Assembly: GCA_028287785.1 (NCBI GenBank)
Contig: JAQBOZ010000022.1
Location: 32,382-96,381, forward strand
Origin: Chlorobiota bacterium
Lineage (GTDB): Bacteria; Bacteroidota; Ignavibacteria; OLB7
Direction of reading: 5' to 3'
Length of the DNA stretch: 64,000 bases
In this document: positions 8,653 to 17,692 of the stretch, in pieces
How the letters are laid out: each line of letters begins with the position of its first letter
Numbering within the stretch: the first letter of the stretch is position 1
Notes under the pieces: model-generated
The model's input: the letters and a program-made list of their open reading frames with translations, nothing else
Told to the model about the DNA's origin: nothing
Databases searched by the model: none
Translations under genes and position numbers: made by a program

Positions 8653-9505
8653 CATCCTTCCGCGCGCGACTGTAGGCAAGGGCAACCAGGGCAAGCGCAA
8701 GCGCCGTATAGAGGATCGCGCAGATAAAGGCCTCCGGCTTCTGCGCCAGATCGAAACGCGCATACTTCCGCATCGTCAGCACGGAGATCATCTGCGGCGT
8801 GCTGGGCCCAAGCAGCAGGGGGACTTCGTAGGCGCCGAGAACGCCGATGAACGTGAGGATGATCGTCGGGAAGGCACGGCGCAGCAGCAGGGGCACAACC
8901 ACGCGCCGGAGCAGATCCATCCTGCCGGCGCCGAGCGATTCGGCCAGCCCGCGCAGCTCCGGCAGCCGTTCGGCATCGTGAAGCTGCGCGAAGAGAATGG
9001 TGAAAAAGGGGACCGCCACGAACATCTCGGCAAGGATGATACCGATTCCATACGGATCGTTGACAAGCCCCGGAAACCCCGAGGGATCGCTGATGATGCC
9101 GAGCGCCGCCGTTATCCGCGCAAGCAGCCCCGCGCCGGAGAGAATCTGAAAGAAGAGGAAGGCAAGCACGGTTCCGGGGAGCGCGATCGGCAGGTAGATC
9201 GTGTAGCCGAGACCGCCGGAGCGGAGCGAACGCCGCAGAGCAAGGGAAAGCCCGAGCGCCACGGCAACCGAGAACATCACCACCGCCAGCGCCACGCCGA
9301 TGCTCATCGCGAAGGAGCGGACGATCTCGAAATCCTCCCCGAGCCGGCTCCAGTGACCCAGCGTAAAGCCCTCCCCCAGCAGCCCGGCCAGCCCCAGACT
9401 GTAGGCCACGGCGTAGAGAATGCTCGCGCCGATCGGCAGCAGGGCAACCGCGACAAAGAGGAGAAACCCGGCGCGCTCGATGCCGCCGTTATTTCTCGAT
9501 GACAT
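8642..9505 (-). CDS. ABC importer permease, YnjC N-terminal-half-like, operon gene 2
   Basis: A permease of about 287 residues with six or seven hydrophobic segments, beginning AGFLLFVAVALLPIGAS and including YTIYLPIALPGTVLAFLFF. The coupling EAA-type loop is LRGLAESLGAGRMDLLRRVV. The start at 9505 is chosen because AGGA lies four bases upstream. It overlaps the substrate-binding lipoprotein gene by 17 bases. It pairs with the following permease to form the membrane channel of a YnjBCD-like importer. Confidence 0.82.
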   Translation of the reverse strand: MSSRNNGGIERAGFLLFVAVALLPIGASILYAVAYSLGLAGLLGEGFTLGHWSRLGEDFEIVRSFAMSIGVALAVVMFSVAVALGLSLALRRSLRSGGLGYTIYLPIALPGTVLAFLFFQILSGAGLLARITAALGIISDPSGFPGLVNDPYGIGIILAEMFVAVPFFTILFAQLHDAERLPELRGLAESLGAGRMDLLRRVVVPLLLRRAFPTIILTFIGVLGAYEVPLLLGPSTPQMISVLTMRKYARFDLAQKPEAFICAILYTALALALVALAYSRARKDDEA

Positions 9506-10724
9506 TCTTCCTGAAATCATCGGAGAGCCTGATCATATATTCGGGGGCAAGCTCCATCAGAGCCTTCGATTGAATGGCCGAACGCGGCGGAGCGTAGCGG
9601 CGACCCGGCAGCGCCGCGAACCGCCCCCGCCATTCCTCCGGCAGCTTCGCCATGTCCAGCACGGTTCCATCCCCCCATACGTTGGGGTCCAGCTTTCGAA
9701 GCTGCGCCTCCGGCGATATAAGGAAATTCGCCACCACCATCGCCCCGTCCGGGTGCGCGGAGTGCCTTGCTATCCCCATGAAGTGGCTGTTCTGGATGGT
9801 GCCGCTGTCCAGAACGTAGGCGCGGGCGGTCCCGGAGAAGAGCCCCTGAAGGATCTTGTTGTCCACCTCGCCGTCGTTGTTGCTCATCGAAAAATCGATC
9901 TCCCCACCGGCGAACATCTGATGGAGTTGCGCCACCTCCGCCGGGAAGGAGCGACCCTGTTTCCAGAAATAGGGCTTGATCCGGTTGAGATACTCCCAGA
10001 GCATCGCCGAATATCTGCGATAGAGATCCTCGTTGAACTTCCCGGCCAGCGTCCGCTCCCCCCCCGCCAGATCGATCAACAGGCATTTCAGGAATGTCAT
10101 GCCGGTGAAGGAGTTGTCGAACGTGAATTTCCCAGGGTGCGACCGCACATACTTCTCCAGCGCGACCATCGTTCCGGGAGGGTCCGGGACGCGGTTGGTA
10201 TCGTAGATGATCGCAAGCTGGACATTCCCCCAGGGGCTCTCGTAGCCATCCACCGGCTGCTGAAAATCGGTGTTGATAAATCGGTTGCCGAAGTCCACGT
10301 ACCGCGCGTTCGGGAGGCGATCGACGAACGGGCCGTAGAGCGCCTTGATCTGCCGCAACTGGTAGAATGTCTCCCCGTTGATCCACATCATATCGTAGGC
10401 GCTTGGCCCATCCCCCGCCTCCATCTCGGTCATGAGCGTGGAGACGAGATTGTTCCCCTGCCCGCCCACGATGTTCAACGCGATGCCGTATCGCTCCTTC
10501 AGCGCCGGGATCACATAGCTCTTCATGTAGGCGTTGATATAGGGATCGCCCTGCCACATCGAAAGGGTCACGGTCTGGCCGCGGGCCCTCCTCTCGGTCT
10601 CCTCCCACGATGTGCCGCCGCGGGCGGCACTCTCCCTGTTGCCGGCATCACCTCCACCGCCGCATCCGGCAAGGGAGACAAGCATGATGATGAGAAGCCA
10701 TGCGTTTCGATATCGTGCCATCAT
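9489..10724 (-). CDS. YnjB-like ABC transporter substrate-binding lipoprotein, operon gene 1
   Basis: About 411 residues. A lipoprotein signal with lipobox LAGC is followed by a Gly-rich linker. The mature part begins ARGQTVTLSMWQGDPYINAY. Recalled YnjB-family features are ARGQTV near the mature start, MMWINGETFYQL, YGPFVDRLPNARYVD, GYESPWGNVQ, FTGMTFLKCLL, YVLDSGTIQNSHF, MVVANFLISPEAQ and VWGDGTVLD. This match is from memory of the family, not from an alignment. The start is taken at the tandem ATGs at 10724/10721, just after GAGGGA. A longer frame to 10811 only reads through the upstream repeat element. It is the first gene of the seven-gene operon. Substrate unknown. Confidence 0.88.
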   Translation of the reverse strand: MMARYRNAWLLIIMLVSLAGCGGGGDAGNRESAARGGTSWEETERRARGQTVTLSMWQGDPYINAYMKSYVIPALKERYGIALNIVGGQGNNLVSTLMTEMEAGDGPSAYDMMWINGETFYQLRQIKALYGPFVDRLPNARYVDFGNRFINTDFQQPVDGYESPWGNVQLAIIYDTNRVPDPPGTMVALEKYVRSHPGKFTFDNSFTGMTFLKCLLIDLAGGERTLAGKFNEDLYRRYSAMLWEYLNRIKPYFWKQGRSFPAEVAQLHQMFAGGEIDFSMSNNDGEVDNKILQGLFSGTARAYVLDSGTIQNSHFMGIARHSAHPDGAMVVANFLISPEAQLRKLDPNVWGDGTVLDMAKLPEEWRGRFAALPGRRYAPPRSAIQSKALMELAPEYMIRLSDDFRKNVIEK

Positions 10725-10743
10725 TCCCTCATTGCTGAAAATC

Positions 10744-10850
10744 CGCGCGGGGCATCGCCCCGCGCAGCAGGAATTGCGCCCCTCCGGGGCTTGAGAACGG
10801 TTTTCCGCCAACGTTGCAGATGGCGTTGTTCAAACAGCCTGTCGGCTAAA
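10744..10850 (-). repeat. Dispersed palindromic repeat, copy 1
   Basis: Contains a GCGCGGGGC...GCCCCGCGC hairpin, then ATTGCGCCCCTCCGGGGCTTGAG with its own small hairpin, then a less conserved arm ending in a TTCAAACAGCCTG-like stretch. Clear relatives lie at 17500-17692, 28385-28600 and 29545-29655. It fills the gap between the TonB receptor and the YnjB-like gene, and its edge overlaps the receptor stop codon region. Confidence 0.8.
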
Positions 10851-13800
10851 ACTGATACCGTGCTCCAAACTGGAACTGCCGTGGCGCGCCGCTGCTCCGC
10901 TGGACGATCGGCGCCCCCTCCGGCCCCACCTGGATCTGATTGCTCTGCGTGGCGTTGTTGGTGTAGCCGCTCAGGTTCACCACGTTGAAGACATTGAAGA
11001 TATCGGCGCGCAGCTCGATGGAACTTCCCTCGCCGAGATGGATGGCGTACTGCGCGCCGAAATCGAAATCCTTCGACCAGGGGAGCCTGTCGCTGTTGCG
11101 CGTGACGCCGGGATAGCGATCGATATTCCCCACATAGCCATCGCCGTAGGAAGTGCCGTCACCATTCAGATCGGTGGTGCCGTGGAACCCGACGGAATCG
11201 CGCGTGCCGAACTTCGTGGCATCGGCAACGCGGTTGATCGGCTGGCCGCTCTGCACAAGCGCCGCGAAGCTGATCGTCAGATCGCGAATCGGATAGTAGT
11301 AGAACACCGCGCTGATGACATGCGTCCGGTCGTTCACCGACGGCCCCCACTCCAGCCCGTAATTGTTGGCGTCGGCCGCCTTGAAGTTGATATCCTCCGT
11401 GTTGTTGTAGGAGCGCGCGAGCGTATACGAGACCCGGTAGCCGAACGGAGAATCCCCCTTCTCCCTGACGATGTTGATCGAAGCCGCCGAGTACGATGCC
11501 TTCCCGGCGGACTCCGTCACAACGATGCTCCTGGCGCCGCCCGTCACCACCGCCACCGGACGGGTGGCATCGGCCTGCGCCTGCGTGCGGACCACGACGT
11601 TCGCCGGATCGACCTGATAGGGAGCCGGCGCGTTGAGGTCGCGAAGACGGAAGAGATCGCGCGATTCGGTGTGGATCAGATCGACATAGAAGAGCGTGTT
11701 GTCATCCACCTGATACTGATAGCCGAGCGAGAACTGGTGGGTGTAGGGGTTCTGATACCCCTCGGGATTGAGGATGCGCCGTTCTCCGCTGCTGGCGGCC
11801 TGGCGCTGCTCCTGAAGCGTGGAGGAGACCGGCCCCTGGAGATACGTCACCCCCGTGGAGAGATCGGCGGTGACGTTGCCATCGAACACCACCTTGTCGA
11901 TATCGGTGTTCGCCGGCAGAATCCCCTTGTCGACAAGCGCCCGTATCTGCTGGCGATAGCCGGCCGATGTGGAGTTCTGCTGGAGCGCGTCGCTGTAGAT
12001 GGCGTAGAGGATCTTGTCGTAGAATATCCCGTAGCCGCCGCGGATCACGCTCCGCTCGTCCAGCTTGTAGTTGAAGCCGACGCGCGGGGCGATATTGTCG
12101 AGATCCCCCCTGTCGCCCCCTCCCACGCTGAGATTATCATAGTCATACCGAAGCCCCAGCGTAAGATTGAGATCGCTGCTCAGCGAGAAGCGATCCTCCG
12201 CGTAGAGGCTGATCACATTCTGCCGCTTGCCGAACGATGCGGGGCGCAGTTCCACGCTGTAGGCAAGGACGCGCGCATCGTTCGGGATATCGTGGATGTC
12301 GAGCGCGGACCCACGGTGGAGCGCAGCAATCGCGCGCTCCTGATCGCCGGTCAACTGCACCGTGTAATTCCCGTTCGGATTGCCGCCGCCGCTGAGCGCG
12401 AAATCGGCCGAGAGAAGCTCCGCGCCGAACTTCAGACGGTGATTGTCGAGATTGAAGGTGAACTTCTGCTGAAGGTCGATCGTGTTCTCCACATCGTCGA
12501 ACACATAGCCGGGATGGCCGAGCGTGGCGAGCGGGAGAGCGGCGGAGTCCAGCAGATACACCTGCGGGCTTGCGTTGTCCAACGGCCGCGCGTAGTTCCA
12601 GCGAAAACGGCTGTACTGGATGTTCCCCTCATAGGTGAATTTCTCGCCGGTATAAATATTCTGCGACGCCACCAGCAGCGAGTTCCGGTCCTGCGTGTTC
12701 GCCGCCGATGGGAAGGTGCTGCCCCCCTCCAGGCCTCCCCCCTGCCGCTCGATATTCACCAGCCCAAGATCTGCGCGGAGCGATGAAACGAAACTGTTGT
12801 TCCAGAACTGGGTGAGCTTGAGCGACCCGAGCGAGAAGCTGTTCTTTCCCCGCACCGTCTCGTTGATGCCGAGCTGCGGCACGTTCAGGAGATTATCCTT
12901 TGTGTCAAATGTCTGCTCGAGATTCGCGTAGAAGAATGTTTTGTCGTGAACGATAGCCCCTCCCAGCGCGGCGCCGAACTGGTGGCGCATAAACCCATCC
13001 TTCACCTGATTTCCCGAAAGATCGTGCTGCGCGTAGGGGCTGGACGCGTCGATCACGCTGCCGGGGCGGGTCAGATAGAACACCTCGCCGGTCAGCGTGT
13101 TGCTCCCCGATCTGGTGGTGATATTGAAGATGCCGTTGCCGGTCCTGCCGAACTCCGCCGAATAATTGTTGGTCAGCACGGAGATGGTCTGCGTGAACCC
13201 CACCGGCATCGGGAACTTCTCACCCCCCAGAAAATTTTCGTTGTTGTCCATCCCGTCGATCAGATAGCTGGCGTACAGGCCGTTGACGCCGTTGATGCTG
13301 ACATTCGGGGCCTCGCTGAAAAAGCCGGTGGCCTTTGTCACGTTCGGCAGGCGGTAGAGCGCTCGCGTGATATCGCGCCCCTCCACCGGAAGGTCCTCCA
13401 CCTGACGGCGGCTGATGGTGGAGGATACCTCGGCGTTGATGGTGTTGAGGCCCGCCTCCCCCTTCCCGCCGATGACCGTCACGCCCGAGAACTGGACGCT
13501 CTTGATGGGGACCAGCAAAAGACTGACGCTCCGGTCGGTCCCGGAACGAAGGGTGATCCCCCCAAGCTCTCCCTGATTGAACCGGTCATCCGCCGCCGTG
13601 CTCACCCTGTAGATCCCGGATGTGGTAAGCCCCTCGAAGCGCGCCTTCCCCTGCTCATTGCTTTTCCGCGTGGCGCCGTAGCCGATGCCCGTGTTCTCCA
13701 GCCGCACATCCATGCCGGCAACCGGCGTTCCGGTCGATGCGTCGATGACCGAAACCTCGATGCTCTGCGCGTGAGTGGCGATGCCGCCGATGACCACGAT

Positions 13801-13899
13801 GGCCGATGCGATAAGGAATGACCGGATGCCCAGCGTTCCGCGCATGGCGCGCCGCGCGGCGCCGGACAACGCCGGAGAATATTCTGTATGATCCTTCAT
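10846..13899 (-). CDS. Oar-like TonB-dependent outer-membrane receptor
   Basis: About 1017 residues. The N-terminal signal segment (SFLIASAIVVIGGIATHAQS) is followed by a carboxypeptidase-regulatory-like sandwich (VSVIDASTGTPVAGMDVRL). Next come a plug domain (RRQVEDLPVEGRDITRALYR, then SINGVNGLYASYLIDGMDNN) and a large beta-barrel with many aromatic strand ends. The last residues FQFGARYQF, with terminal Phe, fit an outer-membrane beta-barrel signal. I chose the ATG at 13899. A longer frame to 14019 adds a non-signal-like Arg/Ser-rich extension. It precedes the YnjB-like operon on the same strand, separated only by a repeat, so it might supply that importer. This link is inference, since Oar-like receptors also serve other substrates. 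Confidence 0.9.
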   Translation of the reverse strand: MKDHTEYSPALSGAARRAMRGTLGIRSFLIASAIVVIGGIATHAQSIEVSVIDASTGTPVAGMDVRLENTGIGYGATRKSNEQGKARFEGLTTSGIYRVSTAADDRFNQGELGGITLRSGTDRSVSLLLVPIKSVQFSGVTVIGGKGEAGLNTINAEVSSTISRRQVEDLPVEGRDITRALYRLPNVTKATGFFSEAPNVSINGVNGLYASYLIDGMDNNENFLGGEKFPMPVGFTQTISVLTNNYSAEFGRTGNGIFNITTRSGSNTLTGEVFYLTRPGSVIDASSPYAQHDLSGNQVKDGFMRHQFGAALGGAIVHDKTFFYANLEQTFDTKDNLLNVPQLGINETVRGKNSFSLGSLKLTQFWNNSFVSSLRADLGLVNIERQGGGLEGGSTFPSAANTQDRNSLLVASQNIYTGEKFTYEGNIQYSRFRWNYARPLDNASPQVYLLDSAALPLATLGHPGYVFDDVENTIDLQQKFTFNLDNHRLKFGAELLSADFALSGGGNPNGNYTVQLTGDQERAIAALHRGSALDIHDIPNDARVLAYSVELRPASFGKRQNVISLYAEDRFSLSSDLNLTLGLRYDYDNLSVGGGDRGDLDNIAPRVGFNYKLDERSVIRGGYGIFYDKILYAIYSDALQQNSTSAGYRQQIRALVDKGILPANTDIDKVVFDGNVTADLSTGVTYLQGPVSSTLQEQRQAASSGERRILNPEGYQNPYTHQFSLGYQYQVDDNTLFYVDLIHTESRDLFRLRDLNAPAPYQVDPANVVVRTQAQADATRPVAVVTGGARSIVVTESAGKASYSAASINIVREKGDSPFGYRVSYTLARSYNNTEDINFKAADANNYGLEWGPSVNDRTHVISAVFYYYPIRDLTISFAALVQSGQPINRVADATKFGTRDSVGFHGTTDLNGDGTSYGDGYVGNIDRYPGVTRNSDRLPWSKDFDFGAQYAIHLGEGSSIELRADIFNVFNVVNLSGYTNNATQSNQIQVGPEGAPIVQRSSGAPRQFQFGARYQF

Positions 13900-14076
13900 C
13901 TGCTGACTCTTGTTTGAAAATGGCTGTCCGCCAGGCGGCGAACCGGATGGAGTTCGATAACGAATGTTGTCCGGTGATGGGAGCCGGCACGCGGACGCGC
14001 GGGCACGCTGGACGCTCACCCCACCAGGGGTTGAGCGCGACCGCGCCGCGAAAAAGCATCCGCCGGGTTGTGAGTA

Positions 14077-14823
14077 TCAGATGAGAGGTGGAGCGGTGAG
14101 AAAGATTCGGGTCAGCGCCTTTCTCCGCGATGCATGCACAGGCGGCGATGACGGAAGCGCGCGCGACGAGCCATCGGCATGGCCGCCGAAGAGGAGACAG
14201 AGCGCGCGATGGGCCCGAAGATCATTCCATGAATCGAAATCGGGGCGGACCACCACAAGCCTGTCGGCGCCGGGCATCTCCAGAAGCGACGCGAAGAGCC
14301 GTGGTGTACACCAGGGAAGGCGCAGGAAGGAGGGGATATCGAGGGCTTCGGCGCGCGCGGCGATCAGAAAGGCGCCGCCATCGCTGGCGGGGGCCGCAAC
14401 CACCCCGGCCCCGGCCCGCAGCCGATCGAATGCCGACAGGATATCCTGCGGCGTGATGGTGGGGCAGTCGTTGCCGATGACGACGATATCGCCATAGCCG
14501 AGCGCCGCGGTATCGGTGATGGCATTGGCGATCCGCTCGCCGAAACCGAAGCCGTGCTGCGGCAGAAAATGCGCCGCGCCATCGGGAGTGCTTCCGCCAA
14601 CCACCACCAGATCGGTATCGCCACCGAACAGCCCACGCAGACGGGCCACGATGCGACGATTGAGCGCGGCATATCCTTCGGCACGATATCGCCTCGGAAG
14701 CGGCTTTACCAGCGCTTCGCTCCGCTCATTACGCACGAAGAGAACCACCGCGCGCCGCGGCTGTATGGAGGTTGATGTGTAGATCACATGGGTTGCACTC
14801 TGTGGGAGATGGCGAATATACAA
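14077..14823 (-). CDS. DUF2064 glycosyltransferase-A-like protein
   Basis: A protein of up to 248 residues. It shows the DUF2064 pattern: HGFGFGERIANAI, YGDIVVIGNDCPTITPQDI and APASDGGAFLIAA, which resemble the nucleotide-sugar binding core of GT-A transferases (MobA/CofC-like fold). The reaction is not established for the family. The frame opens with a TTG at 14823. A GTG at 14787, giving VIYTSTSIQPRRAVVLFVRN at the N-terminus, is an equally plausible start. It appears to be transcribed alone. Confidence 0.78.
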   Translation of the reverse strand: MYIRHLPQSATHVIYTSTSIQPRRAVVLFVRNERSEALVKPLPRRYRAEGYAALNRRIVARLRGLFGGDTDLVVVGGSTPDGAAHFLPQHGFGFGERIANAITDTAALGYGDIVVIGNDCPTITPQDILSAFDRLRAGAGVVAAPASDGGAFLIAARAEALDIPSFLRLPWCTPRLFASLLEMPGADRLVVVRPDFDSWNDLRAHRALCLLFGGHADGSSRALPSSPPVHASRRKALTRIFLTAPPLI

Positions 14824-14862
14824 TCTTTGTTCACATCTGGAATTCCGGCCATCCCTTCGGCG

Positions 14863-15110
14863 GTGACTCAGGTTGAATCCAGCCCGCGCGCGCCCGAACG
14901 ATCATCGATCCCTTCTTCATTCTTCAAGCTCCGTCAGGAGCGCGCCGGTTGTAGCAATGACACTCCCATTTTCCGCGCAAGCTCCATCGGAGCGAACCAT
15001 TCCGCCGGCCTGCGAGGATGGTTCGCTCCGATGGAGCTTGGAATCAAGGAAGGCGTGGCGATGCTACAGCCGGTACGCCCCGATGGGGCTGTCAAGGCAG
15101 ATGCCGGATA
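14863..15110 (+). repeat. Dispersed hairpin repeat (CAAGCTCC type), copy A
   Basis: Begins with GTGACTCAGGTTGAATCCA and contains several short hairpins of the form CAAGCTCCaTCGGAGCG...CGCTCCGATGGAGCTTG. It also carries the segment GCGCGCCGGTTGTAGCAATG, which recurs at 15057-15075 in variant form. The reverse complement of the 14863-15000 part is found at about 18480-18620. No protein is encoded. This explains most of the 400-base gap between the DUF2064 gene and prfC. Confidence 0.8.
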
Positions 15111-15192
15111 TGACACTGAGCATCATCCACAGCATCCCAAACTGAACCACCTCCAAAACATTCATTTACCCCGCACATTCCCCCGGCTCCCC

Positions 15193-15200
15193 TATCTTTG
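15193..15200 (+). promoter_or_regulatory. Possible Bacteroidota-type -7 element of prfC
   Basis: TATCTTTG matches the Bacteroidota housekeeping -7 consensus TAnnTTTG and lies 38 bases before the chosen prfC ATG. No TTG was seen at the expected -33 distance, so this is tentative. Confidence 0.3.
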
Positions 15201-15237
15201 CTGACTTGTGTCTCATGCTCAGATATTTCTTCGTCGT

Positions 15238-16836
15238 ATGGATTCCGAACTTCAACACCAGATAGCCCGCCGCCGGACCTTCGCGATCATCTCGCACCCG
15301 GATGCCGGAAAGACCACGCTCACCGAAAAACTCCTCCTGTACGGCGGAGCGCTCCGGCTGGCCGGTTCCGTCACCGCGCGCCGCAACCAGCGCCGCGCCA
15401 CGTCCGACTGGATGGAGCTGGAACAGCAGCGCGGCATCTCCGTGACCTCCACGGTGCTCCAGTTCGAGTTTCTCGATCATACGATCAACCTGCTGGATAC
15501 GCCGGGGCACGAGGATTTCTCCGAGGATACCTACCGGACGCTCACCGCCGCCGACAGCGCGGTGATGCTGATCGACTCGGCGAAGGGAATCGAGCCGCAG
15601 ACCCGCAAGCTCTTCGAGGTCTGCCGCCTCCGCCGCATCCCGATCTTCACCTTCATCAACAAGATGGACCGCCCCGGCCGCGAGCCGATCGATCTGATCG
15701 ACGAGCTGGAAAGCGAGTTCGGCATCGCCCCCTATCCGGTGAACTGGCCGATCGGCACCGGCATGTACTTCTCCGGCGTCTACGACCGGCTGCTGCATCA
15801 GGCGCATCTCTACCAGCGAACCGAGCATGGCGCCTACCGCGCGCCGGTGGAGCTGACCGACCTGAATGACCCGAAGCTGGAGGCGCTGATAGGCCAGCGC
15901 GAGCTGAAATCGCTTCGCGATGATCTGGAGCTGCTGGAAGGGGCAGGCGTGGAGTTCGATCACGACAGATTTCTCACCGGCGAGATCTCCCCGACGTTCT
16001 TCGGCAGCGCCGTCAACAACTTCGGCGTCGATCTCTTCCTCAGCCGCTTCGTCAACTACGCTCCCCCCCCCGGCCCGCACAACACCGACAAGGGGGAACT
16101 GCCGGCCGATGATGAGACGTTTACCGGCTTCGTCTTCAAGATTCAGGCGAACATGGACCGTCAGCACCGGGACCGCGTGGCGTTTCTCCGCGTCTGCTCC
16201 GGCCGGTTCGAAAAGGATATGGCCGTCACCAACATCCGGAGCGGCAAGCAGGTGCGGCTGAGCCGTCCGCACAAGATGTTCGCGCAGGAGCGGGAGACGG
16301 TGGAGGAGGCCTACCCCGGCGATATCATCGGGCTGATGAACCCCGGCGTCTTCGCCATCGGCGATACGGTGACGGCCGGCAGGAAGATCGTGTTCGACCC
16401 CATCCCCCACTTCTCGCCCGAGCGTTTCGCGTCGGTGCGGACGGGATCGCCGGCGAAACGGAAATCGCTCAACAAGGGGCTGGATCAGCTTCGCGAGGAG
16501 GGAGCCATCCAGGTGATGTGGTCCCCCAACAGCACCGATCCGATTCTCGCGGCGGTCGGCCAGCTCCAGTTCGACGTGGTGAAATTCCGCCTGGAATCGG
16601 AGTACAATGTGGATGTTATCCTTGCGCCGCTCCCCTACGTTGCCGCGCGCTGGCTTACCGGCGCGCCGGAGGATCTGGAGACTGTGGTCCTCTACAGCGG
16701 CACGCAGGTGGTGAAGGACAGCGACGGGCATCCGGTGATGCTCTTCCAGAGCGAATGGCATATCAACGCCGCGATGGAGAAGAACAAGAAGCTGACGTTC
16801 AGCCCCGTGGCGCGCGGCGAGGCGATCATGGTCTGA
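15238..16836 (+). CDS. prfC: Peptide chain release factor 3
   Basis: A 532-residue translational GTPase that recycles RF1/RF2 from the ribosome after termination. The N-terminal G domain shows G1 HPDAGKTT (about residues 20-27), RF3-specific GGALRLAGSVTARR, G2-region QQRGISVTSTV, G3 DTPGHEDFSEDTYRTL and G4 NKMDR. Further RF3 signatures are KFRLESEYNV and the C-terminal domain. The length matches the family (about 529 in E. coli). A GTG at 15208 would add ten residues. ATG 15238 aligns better with known RF3 N-termini (ARRRTFAIISH). A candidate promoter lies just upstream, and the LOG gene follows after 50 bases. Confidence 0.97.
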   Translation: MDSELQHQIARRRTFAIISHPDAGKTTLTEKLLLYGGALRLAGSVTARRNQRRATSDWMELEQQRGISVTSTVLQFEFLDHTINLLDTPGHEDFSEDTYRTLTAADSAVMLIDSAKGIEPQTRKLFEVCRLRRIPIFTFINKMDRPGREPIDLIDELESEFGIAPYPVNWPIGTGMYFSGVYDRLLHQAHLYQRTEHGAYRAPVELTDLNDPKLEALIGQRELKSLRDDLELLEGAGVEFDHDRFLTGEISPTFFGSAVNNFGVDLFLSRFVNYAPPPGPHNTDKGELPADDETFTGFVFKIQANMDRQHRDRVAFLRVCSGRFEKDMAVTNIRSGKQVRLSRPHKMFAQERETVEEAYPGDIIGLMNPGVFAIGDTVTAGRKIVFDPIPHFSPERFASVRTGSPAKRKSLNKGLDQLREEGAIQVMWSPNSTDPILAAVGQLQFDVVKFRLESEYNVDVILAPLPYVAARWLTGAPEDLETVVLYSGTQVVKDSDGHPVMLFQSEWHINAAMEKNKKLTFSPVARGEAIMV

Positions 16837-16886
16837 TGATCCCTCCGGCGCCGGGATATTTCCAATAACGTTCGGGCACCCGTACC

Positions 16887-17468
16887 ATGAAACGCATCTG
16901 TCTTTTCTGCGGATCGAGCAGCGGTCGCGACCCGGCCTGTCTGGAAGGGGCGCGAAGCATGGCGCGCGCGATCGTCGGGCGCGGGATGGGAATTGTCTAC
17001 GGCGGCGGAAATGTCGGGATGATGGGGGCCGCGGCCGACGCGGCGCTCGATGCCGGAGGCGAGGTGATCGGCGTGATACCGGAATCGCTGCTGGCGCTGG
17101 AAGTCGGGCACGCGGGGCTTACGGAACTGCGCGTGGTTGCAACCATGCACGAGCGAAAGAGGATGATGGCCGATCTCTCCGGCGCGTTTATCGCAATGCC
17201 GGGCGGGTTCGGAACGATGGAGGAATTATTTGAGGTGCTGACCTGGGCGCAGCTTGGCATCCACGGAAAGCCGTGCGCGCTGCTGAATATCGCGGGATAT
17301 TACGACCGGCTGATAGCCCTCTGCGATTCCTTCGTGGAGGAAGGGTTCTCAAAACCTGAACACCGCGCCCTGCTGATGACGGAGACCGACCCTGAAACGC
17401 TGCTTGACCGTATCGCCGCGTATACCCCGCCGCCGCTGGCTCGCTGGATCACCGACGACGAGACATAA
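16887..17468 (+). CDS. LOG family (TIGR00730) nucleoside monophosphate phosphoribohydrolase
   Basis: A 193-residue Rossmann-like protein beginning KRICLFCGSSSG. It contains YGGGNVGMMG, the MHERKRMM motif and the family active-site motif PGGFGTMEE (from Pro105). LOG proteins hydrolyse cytokinin riboside 5'-monophosphate or other nucleotides to the free base and ribose 5-phosphate (known for the family). In bacteria the natural substrate is often AMP-like. The length is typical. It lies 50 bases after prfC on the same strand and may be co-transcribed. Confidence 0.93.
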   Translation: MKRICLFCGSSSGRDPACLEGARSMARAIVGRGMGIVYGGGNVGMMGAAADAALDAGGEVIGVIPESLLALEVGHAGLTELRVVATMHERKRMMADLSGAFIAMPGGFGTMEELFEVLTWAQLGIHGKPCALLNIAGYYDRLIALCDSFVEEGFSKPEHRALLMTETDPETLLDRIAAYTPPPLARWITDDET

Positions 17469-17499
17469 AGAGCGTCGGGCTGGTGAACAACGTCATCTA

Positions 17500-17692
17500 C
17501 GGCGTTGGCCTTCACCATCGCTCGCTGCGGGCATCCCAAAGGACGCCTCAGTCGCTCAGGTTCCGCCGCCCTGCATCTGATCGTTATTGAAGGGATTCGG
17601 GACAATCCCAGACAACGTCATCCACGGCAATCTTCTCAAGCCCCGGAGGGGCGCAATAGCTGGTGCGCGGGGCAACACCCCGCGCACGCTAT
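17500..17692 (+). repeat. Dispersed palindromic repeat, copy 2 (two-module form)
   Basis: Contains a GGACGCCT-containing module at about 17525-17600 (the reverse complement of the block at 28490-28590), then TCTCAAGCCCCGGAGGGGCG and the GCGCGGGGC/GCCCCGCGC hairpin at about 17670-17690. It abuts the stop codon of msrA, so it sits between the convergent LOG and msrA genes. Confidence 0.78.

Noticed and set aside
15166..16761. 531-codon open frame antisense to prfC
   Set aside because: It is the exact shadow of a recognisable GTPase; GC-rich codon bias opens antisense frames, and it has no family-like motifs.
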